Of a DNA stretch of 64,000 nt, positions 36,749 to 47,760 are shown one piece after another. Source of the stretch: Athripsodes cinereus (lineage: Eukaryota; Arthropoda; Insecta; Trichoptera; Leptoceridae); the NCBI GenBank assembly GCA_947579605.1, contig OX388310.1:5890001-5954000 (forward strand). Direction: 5' to 3'. The notes beneath the pieces were generated by a model, which did no database searches, was not told where the DNA came from, and was given only the letters and a program-made list of their open reading frames with translations. The first letter of the stretch is position 1; the number at the start of each line of letters is the position of its first letter. Position numbers and translations under genes: made by a program.

Positions 36749-37243
36749 ACTAGCTGACCCGGCAAACGTTGTTTTGCCATCCTATACCTACATTATTTTT
36801 TGGAAATTATTTTGAGTTCAATAAAAAATAACTAAAGACTATAAAGGTGTGAGGATGTTATAATAATTAAAAGACAAATGAAGCGTTGTAGACAAATTAT
36901 TAAAGTAATTTTTATTTAGACTTATAGAAGACGCCTGGCGGGGATAACTGCAGTAATCGACCGGAGTTGAAAATGATGAATTATGTACTTATATCGCTAT
37001 TAAAAAAATGGGGTTGATGGTGGAAGGGTAAAAACTTAGGGCTGTATGCATAAAAAAATATTTTGCCCTAAATTAAAAAAAAAAAATGGGGTGGACCACC
37101 CTTAACTTTAAGGGGTATGAAATAGATGTTGCCCGATTCTCAGACCTACTCGATAAGCACACAAAATTACATCAAAATCTGTTAAGTCGTTTCTGAGGAG
37201 TGTGATAACAAACACCGTGACACGAGAATTTTATATATTAGAT
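36749..37243 (+). repeat. Interspersed repeat starting ACTAGCTGACCCGGCAAACG
   Basis: The start TAGCTGACCCGGCAAACGTT, the inner ATTCTCAGACCTACTCGATA and the end GACACGAGAATTTTATATAT are, from memory, those of a repeat widespread in insect genomes. I cannot state its class. There is no coding sequence. Confidence 0.5.
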
Positions 37244-37740
37244 GTACGGTAATTTGGTGTTGACATAAGCAGTTATCGGTACAAATACCCGTAAAAAAGG
37301 TACCGTGAGTAAATATTCTTTAAGAAAAGGTAGACATTTCAATATGAAACAGAATAATGAAAAGTAAGATTTGTATTATGATAGAGTGAAAATCATATAG
37401 GTATGGCCACACAATTTTGGCAACCATGGGTCACCCTGAATATCTTGTGAATAGTGTTATAGATACACTCTGCTTCTATTGAGAGAAAGAAGAGTTCAGA
37501 CTGTTTCCTGGCGATAACACTCTAAATGGGTGAAAAGCCATCCAAAAAAAAAGAAAAAAAGTTGACTCATTGACACGACATTGTTTTTTATTCTTTCCAA
37601 CAGATGCAAAAAATGTGCTTCTTGTTTTACCTTACTTAAATGCAGTTATAATTACATCTTAAAAAGGAAATATTATAATTGGTGGGTTTTTATTTTATGT
37701 GGGTATTGAGTCTTGAAATAACCCCCTCAATGAAAATGGG

Positions 37741-37985
37741 CATATATAGCCTGGTCATAGCATGTGGATTTGCAATTCATGTGCATGTAATAAACATGCA
37801 GGTTGCCCCTCCCGTGCCGATATAAAGGTTAGGCAATCAGGATGGGTGATATCAATAGGATACAACACAAAAGTGAAGGATTCAGTAGACCAGCTGCATG
37901 TTATAATCACGCTGGTTGTCCACTTTGTACCATAAATAAATAATGCATGGCATAGCCTCATCACTTACGTAAAATGTATTTGTTC
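37741..37985 (-). mobile_element. tRNA-derived SINE, copy D (diverged)
   Basis: On the minus strand it contains ATATCACCCATCCTGA, TTTATATCGGCACGGGAGGG and TGCATGTTTATTACATGCAC, matching the SINE body. A second overlapping piece (CCAGCTGCATGTTATAATCA) suggests rearrangement or two copies. The head with box A is missing. Confidence 0.5.
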
Positions 37986-38544
37986 AAATATCAACCTTTT
38001 ACAGAATGCTGAAGAACTTACAGAAAGTTGGAAATCTATTTTTTGCTGGATGTTCCATGGGATATACAGTTAGAAAATAAACTATTTTTTTCCAAATTCA
38101 AGAAATGGTTGCTGTAATGGAATTGTTGGGAAATTAAAAAGATATTTTAAAATGTTAAATATTTGAATACCTAATAATTAGATATAGCTGAGAATAATAA
38201 ATATACATGTTAGAATAAGTGTAAGTAATTTCATGTATGTAAGCAGTACCTAACACCTCCTTCACACAAGTTTACTTATTAAAAAGGCTCATACACTCTA
38301 ATACAGATTAATCAAGCTAATGTAATGAAATAATATGTACGAAAACCATTGCAATACTTACCTACTCACCATGCCATACTCAATGCAGAACAAAAAATAA
38401 ATCATTCTTAAAAAAGGAGCCATATTTTATTTATCTACTGATAATATTATCTCACAAAAAATAGAAAAATAAATTTAGTTTTAATATTGGACCAAAAATA
38501 CATAATATAAGATTTATTTAATTCTACTACCTAAACACAGTGAA

Positions 38545-38770
38545 TGAGTAAAATAATAAATTTGTTTTTTATTTTTAATTTTTTTCTTCCTATACTATGC
38601 TAGGTCCTCTAGACGTTGCCAAGCACATGGCAAAGGCTTCCCAATCTCCACTTCTTGAGTAAAATAATAAAATTATGTATTATTTTTAATTCTCTTCTTC
38701 TTGTACCATGCTAGGTCTTCATGACGTTGCCAAGCACTCGGCAAATGCTTTCAAATCTCCACTTTTTGGA
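38545..38770. repeat. Tandem duplication, ~113-bp unit
   Basis: GAGTAAAATAATAAA recurs at 38546 and 38658. The following blocks ATGCTAGGTCCTCTAGACGT and ATGCTAGGTCTTCATGACGT, each followed by TGCCAAGCAC, repeat with about 15-20% change. Confidence 0.75.
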
Positions 38771-39727
38771 TATTTTACTGTCTTCAATTTATTAACTAAC
38801 ATCCCATATTTGATTTTGTCATTCTTGTTATTGAAATGAATAACCAGTCATATCTGTAAAGAAAAATAATATATTATATAACACATTTTAGATAACTCTC
38901 TTACACAGATTTTACAAAAATTATGGTTCGTTTAGTGATACCTAGTTCAATCTTGGTACGCTTTATTTAAAATTTATGATTCATGTCTCAGTTTACAGTG
39001 TAACATTTTCATTAATTATAATATAATTCAAAGTGATAAATAATTAGTTATCCCTATTATTTGGCTATATATTCTTGTTATTATATATATAAAATATAAT
39101 ATATGTACATAAGTATTAAATGTCTTATAAATTAAATTCATATAAAACACTGCAATTGGCCTTATTTTTTTGTTACTATGACTTAAGTTCCTTATGCTTT
39201 ATGTGCTGTTGTGTTTAAATTAACAAATATATTCTTACCTTTATAATAATTAATGCTCTCTTAGAATCACAAGGCAGAACCAGCTTCCAAGATTCAGGGT
39301 GCCTTTGCATTAATCATGTAATCTTTTCCTAGCCCTCAAATGTCATTGTCATGGTAATGAATAATCCTTTAACATCAGAATCGTTTTAATCAATGTTTAT
39401 TGTTATGCATTTTCCATTATTTCTGTAAAAAGGTAAAAAAACAAAGTTTTAATATCTTGTTGTAAATTACTCACGATTAAATACGATTAATATGATTTCT
39501 TCATAATGTTGCATCTACTAACTTAATATTATCAATATCAATTAAATAATATCACGGTATTTCTTAAAATAGTAAATTACTTCAGATGTAATTGTATAAT
39601 GTCAGTTTATAAGTTCATAATGAATTAAATGAAATGAGTTGTCAAACAAAACTGACTCCTGTAACAAATGTTATATTTACTTGTGTTTTTAAGGCATAAC
39701 CTCAAACATTTCTTCGTAGAAACTAAT
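38771..39727. other. Spacer, nothing specific seen
   Basis: AT-rich, no recognised feature. Confidence 0.4.
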
Positions 39728-39731
39728 GTAT

Positions 39732-39761
39732 CGTCGCTGCATATTCAAAAAGAGACATGTG
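39732..39761 (+). repeat. TIR of E2, left in window (3' end of the gene)
   Basis: Exact reverse complement of 44498-44527. Begins CGTCGCTGCATATTC. Confidence 0.95.
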
Positions 39762-39939
39762 CGTGGGTACTAGTTTTGAGAAAACACGAAAAAACCTTCT
39801 AAAATCTCAATTACACAAAATATTTCACAAAAAATAACGTCAATAAGTAGAAAAATACACTAGTTTTCATTATAACATCACTTTAAAACTATATCTATGC
39901 CATAAATATGCAAAAAAAGTTTTTTTTCAAAAAATTAAT

Positions 39940-39990
39940 CACATGTCTCTTTTTGTATAAACACGACCTTCACATGTGTCTTTTTCTATA
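39940..39990. repeat. Subterminal repeats of E2, left side
   Basis: Two copies of the inner TIR motif in inverse orientation: CACATGTCTCTTTTTGTATA at 39940-39959 and CACATGTGTCTTTTTCTATA at 39971-39990. They are 31 bp apart. Confidence 0.85.
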
Positions 39991-40810
39991 TGACAGAACT
40001 GTTGTAGTAAGTACCTGTAAGTAGTACTATCATAATACTGGTCTATGAAAATTGACGCGCGTCTGTCAAATTTTAACACTTTTTAGCAAAATATTACATT
40101 AGTAGTTATATTTTTTTTACTGAGAATGTACATAGTTATTATTTCCATATAATTACTTTATTAAAAACCAAAAATTGCAATTATGTCTCATACTATTAAC
40201 CATCGCAATATTTTCCTCACGTTATGCCCAGCAAAATGTATTCTACTAATTTAGACAATGTAAATTAAATAAAAATTGTGATTAATTTTATTCATAATAT
40301 TATGATAGCAATACAAAATATTATACTTACAGAATTCTCTCTACTTACATTTTATTACTCACAACTTCTGTGGTCTGGTCTATAGTAATTTTAGTATAGC
40401 TCTTTCTCAACTGAGGGTTTCATTATAGGTTGATAATGATATTTATTTTGATTCAAGATATTATTTAAGGAATAAAAAAAAGTTTCCATTTAATAATTAA
40501 TTGGTTCAACATTATATTGATATCAATTCAACCAGTTCATATATAAATAAAAAAAGAGGATAAGTAATAACAAAAAAATATTTTTAATTTTTTTTAATAT
40601 CACAAAAAATCAAATACAATAAATTAACTTTACTTATTTATTTTACAATGTGTAATTACTTAATCTACTAGTTATATATTATTTACAGCAATCTTACTTA
40701 TAACATAAAAAAATATTAGATACCATATTATACACATTAGAAATATCATTAAACTAATTATTAAAAATCTAATTTATAAATTAATCTGTCTTATAATATA
40801 TAAATCAAAT

Positions 40811-42465
40811 CTACAAGTGAGGCAAAGAATCATAAAATGGATGATGGTCCTTATCCATCACCATCTTCAGTTCCTGTAAATTTTTGAATTTTGCTGCGGT
40901 GATAGGAATCGGACCATCATACAATTTTTGGGGTATAAAATAACCGGGCTTACGACGCTGCTGAAGTATGCTCCAATCTTTTTTCATATCTATTTTAAAC
41001 CAGATATCACCAGATGGAGCATACTTCAGAGCTCTAATGTCTGTGACAACAGGATCTCCCACTTTTTTCCCAGGTCTTAGCGATGGCAGGTTTGTCGGAT
41101 TGGCCTCATAATTGAGGAAAAAATCATGGTGAACATTTCTGACTACATAGGGGTGTTTTGGCCTCGCCATTTGCATTCTCGCTATGTAGTCAGATGGCGA
41201 ATAGATGGGAGGCTTAAAATAATGATCTAAAACAGAGTGCACATTATCAGCCTCCATCATCGTATGCCCTTTCTCCAGGATAATTTGCTCAATTATTAAA
41301 CCTTTTTCCTTTGCAACATCGCTAAGAGCACTGGCCAACACTCTATTTCTATTTTGATAGTTGCAACCATCTGAAATGATAATAACTTTTTTGAAATTTT
41401 GGAGGCCCCTAAGGTAATCCATGATGCACGACGTGAATTCATTGGATGTTACACCTCCATCGGCTTCATGCCAAGTATAGAGGGTAACATCCGCATTGTT
41501 CAGAGCGTATATAGTAAAGTTGTGCATCTGCAGTTTTTGTTTGTAGTAAACTGCAGATGCTAACAACTTTAGGCACAATAATACGCTCTGTAGGTCCATT
41601 GTTATCACGTGCGTGTCATCATTAGCAGACTCCTTTGCTTCTTTTTTAGCCTTACGGGCCTCCTCATTTCGTGTCAAATGAGCTTCTAATTCGTCTTTAC
41701 TTATCATTGCATATTTATATGATAAACACACATCGCACTGATCTTTGCGAGGCCTGTGGATTGATACTTTTTCCTCCCTCACTACCCTTTCAAAAAGATT
41801 CCTGCCCACAGTGGGCAGGGACTCACTCACACACCATTCATTACATACAGTCAACATGTGAGTGAAGGACAAAAAAGTTGAATCCACAAACCTCATTTTG
41901 GAATTGGCCCTGCAGTAATGGCTGGGCACTTTGGGAAGTAGGTCTAACCATCTCTTAATATTTAAAATATTGGAATCTTTTTTGATAGATTTAAGAGATG
42001 GTTTTACCGGGGGTATATTCTCCTTTTGTTCTTGGTCACACCTCAAAGTCCATTTTGCATACATACTTACAGTTATGCCCAAAGTATTGACAAACATTTT
42101 CCGGCAAACTTTATATTTTTCGCCGGAAATTGTTGGCAAATAAATATTGTGGGCAAATTGTTTCTTTATCGAAACACCGGGACGACGTCTTCTGATTTTT
42201 CTTGGTATGACAAGTGCCATAACATATGCCTTTTTTTCATCCCACGTGAACGACCAAAATTTTTTAAAGATATGGGCACGATCCTCATCGCTGAAGGCGC
42301 TGCAACAATAAGTATTATTATTAAATACTTTTGGATCGTGCCCACATCTTTCCTTGATGGACTTTGCAGGTTTGACCTTCTCTTGAACATACTTCTTATC
42401 TTTCTTTCTGAATCCCAAGTATTCTTTCCCCAGAGACCTACGTTTTTTATTTTTTTTTATTTTTT
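40811..42465 (-). CDS. Transposase E2, DDE catalytic part
   Basis: The frame is open from about 42465 down to the stop at 40811. Residues are numbered from the MGFRKK position at 42418, where the codon is TTG, so this is not a real start; true translation must enter from upstream. Features in order: RCGHDPK...YCCSAFSDEDR (25-47), FW.F.WDEKKAYVMALV (54-70), KVCRKMFVNTLGI (103-115), LPKVPSHYCR (161-170), zinc-type HRPRKDQCDVC (C228, C231), then the DDE core TMD274LQSVLL, IISD350GCNYQNRN and TMME389ADNVHS (D-75-D-38-E). The end HPFYDSLPHL matches HVFYDSLPF of E1. All three acidic residues are kept and no internal stop is seen. The sequence upstream, GKEYLGF, aligns with GTNYIGF of E1. Confidence 0.85.
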
Positions 42466-42876
42466 TTTATTTTTTGTGTCACGCGGTCATCATATAGTTC
42501 GCTTGATACCATGAATACACCAGTCATTGGACACAAAACTCTATCATTATTATCATTTTCTGAATGGAAACTACTACTGGGAGATTCTGTTTCTTTTACA
42601 GCTATAAATTTCCCGGTCACTGGGCAAAGTATCAGCGAACTCCCTTGTGCGCTATCATCCACATGTTCCTCCACATCCACGTGTTCCTCCACATCCACGT
42701 GTTCCTCCACATCCACGTGTTTCTCCACTTCCACATGTTCCTCCACATCTACAACGCTTAAGAACTGCCCGGTGATCGGACAAAGTGTTTTTTCTTGTTC
42801 TACCATTTCCATGGCTTCACTTCTCCTAGCTTCGTTGGCTAGATGCACCATCATACTCGTCCTTTTACTATACATT
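42447..42876 (-). CDS. Transposase E2, N-terminal part (LCPxTGxF repeats)
   Basis: The exon begins at 42876 after a good acceptor (TTTATTTCAG on the minus strand), with ATG at 42875-42873. The start SKRTSMMVHLANEARRSEAM resembles exon 1 of E1. Three copies of a short motif follow: TLCPITGQF, ILCPVTGKF and VLCPMTGVF. Between the first two lies a repeat of V-D-V-E-E-H (18-bp DNA unit, about 42657-42750). The frame ends in a lysine run KIKKNKKK and TAA at 42447, inside an A6-T-A9-T-A9-T-A6 tract. The catalytic frame continues one base shifted. It is one gene with the DDE part, broken or bridged at this tract. The motifs have no function that I know. Confidence 0.7.
42657..42750 (-). repeat. 18-bp coding minisatellite (VDVEEH repeats)
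   Basis: CCACATCCACGTGTTCCT on the plus strand is repeated about five times with few changes. It encodes an acidic VDVEEH tract in the N-terminal part of the E2 transposase. Confidence 0.88.
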
Positions 42877-43116
42877 CTGAAATAAAAGACAATATTTGTT
42901 GAATTTTGTTGGTATTTATTTTGTAAAACTCCATTTTAATCAAATTATGTGTAAAACCATATAATAATTTATTATTTGATGAACAATATTTGTATCAAAG
43001 TCAATAATTATCTAAAATTTTAATGAAAAGAATAAGCTGGTGAATGTGGATGACAATAATTATAATATTTTAAAGCTCATATGAATAATTAATAGTATGT
43101 GAGTTCGTATAAATAC

Positions 43117-43726
43117 CTGCTGCAATTAATGTGGTTGTTAGCCTCGGTCAAATTTAAGATTATGAATTGATGAGGATCAGGCAATCAAACAATCTGCAAC
43201 AAAAGAAAAAACATATTAATCAACAAATTAATAATACTTTTAGAGATACAGAAGCCATGACAAGAGCATTGAATTGTATTATTTACAACTTTAAAGTTTG
43301 ATAACTTATGAAGGTACTGATTTTAGCCAACTATAAGATTATTATTTTTAAGTTCGTATGAATAAATATTATGTAAGTTCGTATAAATACCTGCTGTAAA
43401 TTAATGTAGTTGATAGCCTCGGTCAAATTTATGATGATGAATTTATGGAGATCGGGCGATGAAACAATCTACAACAGAAGAAAAAACATTAATACTTTTA
43501 GAGATACAGAAGTGGTGCCAACCGCATTGAATTGTATCATTTACAACCTAGATTAGAAGTAAGTTATGGAAGTACTAATTTTAGTCAACTATAAGGTTAT
43601 TCTTTTTAAGTTCATACCAATAAAATAGATATATTATTTGAATTGGTATAACATACCTGTCAGTAATTTAGTAGATAGCCTTGGTCAAATTTATGATGAA
43701 ATAGGGAGATCAGGCGATGAAACAAC
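43117..43726 (-). repeat. Three tandem exon-like units upstream of the E2 transposase
   Basis: On the minus strand three units have an acceptor-like and a donor-like end: 43726-43657 (70 bp), 43468-43391 (78 bp) and 43193-43117 (77 bp), with (TTGTAG or TTGCAG)/...CAG/GTAT. They share ATTGTTTCATCGCCYGATCT and AAATTTGACCRAGGCTA. Only the middle one has an open frame, so they are best seen as alternative 5' untranslated exons. Unit spacings are 258 and 275 bp, so intron sequence was duplicated too. Confidence 0.7.
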
Positions 43727-43939
43727 CTACAACAGAAGAAAAAACATATAAATCAACAAATTAATACTTTAAGAGACACAGAAGCCATGTCAAAAGCATT
43801 GAATTGTATTATTTACATCTATAAACATTCAGACAACAAATTAATTAGTTGTGTGTGTCAACATTAAAATTACAAATAGTTATAGATAAATAGTTACCTT
43901 TTAGAAATATATATTATGTTTGAATAAACTTGATTATAA

Positions 43940-44050
43940 AAATAGTGTCCTTTATCACTTCAAAACATTAAAATAATAGTGTCTTTTATCACTTCACAAC
44001 AAAAATAGTGTCTTTTATCACTTCACAACAAACAGTGTCTATATCACGTA
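43940..44050. repeat. Short tandem repeats AATAGTGTCTTTTATCACTTC
   Basis: ATAGTGTCNTTTATCACTTC occurs three times from about 43941 to 44029, then degenerates (ACAGTGTCTATATCACG). It lies in the presumed promoter or 5' region of E2. Confidence 0.8.
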
Positions 44051-44310
44051 AAAATATTGTAATTGCTGGGAATCGTACGAAAATATCAATGGGGAACTAG
44101 AAGAATTGTTAAATTAATGATGATTTGTAACTTTTATCACTGGAAAAGACTAGAAAACACGAAAAAAAACAGCTTCTTGACGAACACCAACCAGTAAACA
44201 ACGCCTCTGCAAACGAAATGGCAGAGCTGTCAATGCAGCGGTCACGCCAACCCACGCTAAGCGGACATAGACAAAACTAATCATGTGATAGGGACTAAAA
44301 TTGCCGTTTA

Positions 44311-44357
44311 TTCAAAAAGAGTCATGTGCGGTATTGTCACATGTCCCTTTTTCAATA
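44311..44357. repeat. Subterminal repeats of E2, right side
   Basis: TTCAAAAAGAGTCATGTGCG (44311-44330) and an inverted CACATGTCCCTTTTTCAATA (44338-44357) repeat the inner TIR motif. Confidence 0.85.
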
Positions 44358-44497
44358 GGCGAATATTTTGGTGCACTCACATATTTCATTTTCTATCTCC
44401 GTGATTATTAATTTAATTAAAATAATTTTTATTGTAGTCGATAGAGAAAAAGAAACTGAATCGAGTGGTATATTTAACTCATTTTCGATAAAAAATT

Positions 44498-44527
44498 CAC
44501 ATGTCTCTTTTTGAATATGCAGCGACG
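44498..44527 (-). repeat. TIR of E2, right in window (5' end of the gene)
   Basis: Exact reverse complement of 39732-39761, followed by the duplication GTAT. Confidence 0.95.
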
Positions 44528-44531
44528 GTAT

Positions 44532-45421
44532 CATATTACTTAGTTCATTATATCTATTGGTTTTATATGAATGTGTACATAAACATCATTATTACCTTTT
44601 ATTTAGTCCAAAAATATTTGTTATAGTGTTCACTATCACTTCACTTAATTCACTCTGTACATAATATTGTGTATGAGTGGTACCACTCACATTTGTATAT
44701 AATATAATGTACAATATTTTATTGTCATACTATGAAGTTTATTATTTTATAAAATGTAGTAGTTAAATAAATAATTCTGTACGGAACGCAGACTTTACAA
44801 AATAGACATATTATAGCGTCTTTATTTTGTCAAAATATAAATGGCGTCGTTTCCAATATGTCAAATTATCGAGCGACGTGATTGGCCGACGTAGAATATT
44901 TATAAAACGATGTTGCCGTTAACAAAAAATAATGTTTTTTCGTTTCTTGAATCTTCATGTAACACGTTCAAATTATTTAAATATTGGTTAATTCGCGTAA
45001 AACATGTTGCAAAAGTATTAAAAAAACACAAATTAAACTATTTTATGTAACATACATTTATAATGATACATTTACTCGAAATAAATTATCGATATTTTCT
45101 TAATTAATTTTAGTATGGCAATATAATATGGTACACAATTTTGGCGGTAAAGAATATTTTCTTACCCTTTCAAACTGACGTATAAAACGTATTTTTTATC
45201 TCATTCACACTTTTTTTTTACACTCTTTTTTGCTGTTTTTCTCGCTCCTCAAAAAGAAAGTACGGCATTTAGTGGGTTTTTATTTCACATAGATACCTCA
45301 TCTTGTAATGGTCAGGTCAATGGAACGCAAATTCCTTGAAATGGGAGAGTATAGCCCGGTGAAAGTTTAGTATGGAAATTCAAAAATCATTTTTATAAGA
45401 TATAAGGATAAGGATTGGATA
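44532..45421. other. Spacer, nothing specific seen
   Basis: AT-rich, no gene or repeat recognised. Confidence 0.4.
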
Positions 45422-45652
45422 CACTACTACTACATGATCACAACATATCCCACAAGTGGGGTAGCCTGCAGACCAGCTGAATGTAAGAACCATGCACGCC
45501 TTCTTCTCTGTGCCAGCAAAAAAACTAAGACATTCAGGATGGATGGCAAACCTCATCGCTGAATTTGAGAATTACCTTCCTTTTACAGGACACTCGAAAA
45601 TTTACGGACGACAAGAGTGAGAGACCAATTCTTCGCAGGGTGCTCCACGACT
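45422..45652 (-). mobile_element. tRNA-derived SINE, copy E
   Basis: Full-length in reverse: TAG-type tail (ACTACTACTAC, 45422-45432), CATATCCCACAAGTGGGGTA, CCTTTTACAGGACACTCGAA, and the head GGGTGCTCCACGA ending at about 45652. The overlapping short open frame is incidental. Confidence 0.75.
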
Positions 45653-46029
45653 TTTTTTTTAAATTGGATGCTAGATGAAATTACATCGCACTCAGAAAAG
45701 ATGTGCAATCACTGTAATACAAGAGTAACAATGGTTCTGGCGTTTGAGAATTTCCAGTGGAAACTGACCAAAAATAGTACAGTTCTTTCAATTACAATGT
45801 TTCAGACAATTTGGGTGCCCGTCTTTTATAATACAAAGTTTTCTAGTAGGTACCCAGTAAAAAACAAAAGTTCGTATAAAATCGTGAATTTAACGCCTAC
45901 AACATCTTGAATTCAGCAAAAAGTACACAAAAAGTAAGTAAGTTCAGCACACATTCGTGAATGTCACCTTTTATTGACACTGAAGAAAAATATTTATATA
46001 CTTGTTATAAACATGCATGTAGTCTATTT

Positions 46030-46130
46030 GTGAGAGATGGCGTAGAGATATTACTAATCGGCAACCTAATGGTAGGCAAATTAACTTTCAATCGAAAGGT
46101 CCTGGGTTTGAATCCTTCTACGCGTCTTCA
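46030..46130 (+). mobile_element. Second type of tRNA-derived SINE head
   Basis: A tRNA-like segment with GATGGCGTAGAG (box A-like), an ACTTT/AAGGT stem around a 7-base loop, and GGTTTGAATCC (box B-like, 46105-46115). It does not end in a proper acceptor stem, so it is more likely a SINE promoter than a functional tRNA. Confidence 0.45.
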
Positions 46131-47139
46131 CAATTGAATATTAAAGAGCACATTTTATTTGGAATTATTTTAAACCCAGAATATCTTTCAAATTAATTTT
46201 AAGAAATAGTTTTTTTTAAATAACTTTGATCGTTTCTTTAAGTATGTTTAATTTAATAAGTAGGTATTTTTATGTAAACTTTTAAACTACGATAGAATAT
46301 AATTATGTAGGTACGTAAAAAAAAAATATTTTGAAATATTTAAATTATTTTGGTTATTTAAATTATTATATTATCTTATAGTTCAGTTTCAGTTTGTTAT
46401 GTATTTTTGGAATTATTATTAATGAATTAGGTTTATAAAATTAATTTATTCATGAAGTTATTATGTTACGCCTAAACTAAATCAGAATTACTCAACCTTT
46501 TTTTTTCTTAGAAACAATTCTATTCATTTTTCAAATGCCATCTACTCGTCATGAATGGCTGGAGATTATCTCACGTGTTCCTGTAAACAGGACGTCTTCG
46601 TTTGTCTATATTTGATATGCGTACCATAGATCTTCTACATGCTCAACCTCAAGAACACACATTTGCATTAGACAGCCATGATGCCCAACTCAGAGAATAT
46701 CCTGCAACACACAGATTACTGTATATCATAACGTCGTAGCTATCTCAACTCCATAGCACCGATTGCGATAAACAATGGTCATTATGTAGGTATTGATATT
46801 AAATTTCCATATAAGAAACTACACCCTGGTCCTAGTTCTTCGATACATCGTATCCTTTATCAAATGGCAGTCAGTAGTCTAAAGTAAATTTGCCAACAAA
46901 AAACTCCTATTAGTCTACGATAAGATCTCTCTACCACTGGTTGAGTACGACATCTTTTCACAATGAGAATGTCGTATTCTCAACTTGGCATCTGCTCGTT
47001 CAGTATAATATGAGCATTTAATTATCTTTCATAATGTTACATCCAGAATTATCTTACAAATAATACATAATTATTAATTTGCTCAAAGTTTGAACTTTTG
47101 GCATTTGCCTTGTATTAATAGTACTACTATGTTATTCTA
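46131..47139. other. Spacer, nothing specific seen
   Basis: AT-rich, no gene or repeat recognised. Confidence 0.4.
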
Positions 47140-47143
47140 GTTC

Positions 47144-47329
47144 ACGGGCGAAGCCATGGGGAGGGTTTTAGGGGTTCAAACCCCCCTCCCCCCGAAAAGT
47201 AAGAATTCAACATCAATAATCATTTTTTTTTATATATTTAATATAACATAATGGTTATTGCATGCACTTTCAGTAGTTTTATTTTCTTGATCCCCCCTCC
47301 CCCCGATACTAAAACCTGGCTACAACCGT
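47144..47329. repeat. Short repeat with imperfect inverted ends and C-runs
   Basis: CACGGGCGAAGCCATGGGGA at the left and the reverse complement of TAAAACCTGGCTACAACCGTG at the right form imperfect inverted ends. Two runs of CCCCCCTCCCCCCGA lie inside. It looks like an old non-autonomous repeat; class unknown. Confidence 0.5.
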
Positions 47330-47659
47330 GTTCTTGTTAATTCAAATCCAGTAGCCATAATTACTGAAAGTCTATAGATATGGGATACGATAAAATAATC
47401 CTGACTGATTCATGTCTCGAAAATAATTACCTGAAAGTACAATGTCCTCAGTAAATTAACAATCCTCTTTCACAATATACAGTTTCAATAACAACGCCAA
47501 TGACAAAACATTTGTTATATCCTGGTAAAACGACTCTTAATAAACTATTTTTGAAAAAACAAACACTGTATTTTCCACATTTACAATTTTATTTGTTTAA
47601 ACGTTTTTCAAGACCTACTGTCTCATCTTCAGAACTAAAACTAAACATAAAAATCAAGT

Positions 47660-47760
47660 ATCCTGACAAGTGGTGGGTGGAGTCGGGAGTGGGGGAGAAA
47701 GTGAGGTAGGGGTTGGAGTGGGAGTAATAAATGACAATAGGGGGGAGTAATTAATGACTC
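47660..47760 (+). other. G-rich, purine-rich patch
   Basis: GGTGGGTGGAGTCGGGAGTG is followed by GGGGG, GGTAGGGG, GTGGGAG and GGGGGGAG within about 100 bp, against an otherwise AT-rich background. G-runs of three or more are numerous enough for a possible G-quadruplex on the plus strand. No gene is linked to it. Confidence 0.55.

Larger units (their letters stand above)
39732..44527 (-). mobile_element. DNA transposon E2 with DDE transposase, 4,796 bp
   Basis: Perfect 30-bp inverted repeats at 39732-39761 and 44498-44527 (outer end CGTCGCTGCATATTC) are flanked by the duplication GTAT (39728-39731 and 44528-44531). It contains a transposase gene on the minus strand, homologous to that of E1, and subterminal repeats of the inner TIR motif. 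The outer eight TIR bases, 30-bp TIR length, 4-bp TSD and overall layout are shared with E1, while the inner TIR half differs (AAAAAGAGACATGTG against GAAACCTCTTATGTG). The two are therefore separate families of one group. Confidence 0.93.

Noticed and set aside
42490..42510. A mini-intron (GTATCA...CGTAG) bridging the two E2 frames
   Set aside because: The donor is phase 0 while the DDE frame needs two carried-in bases, so splicing there does not restore the frame.
42026..42514. 162-codon plus-strand frame inside E2
   Set aside because: Antisense shadow of the transposase; the opposite strand has conserved motifs shared with E1.
46030..46115. Functional tRNA gene
   Set aside because: The boxes are present but the acceptor stem does not close and the anticodon loop lacks the usual U33; a SINE head is more likely.
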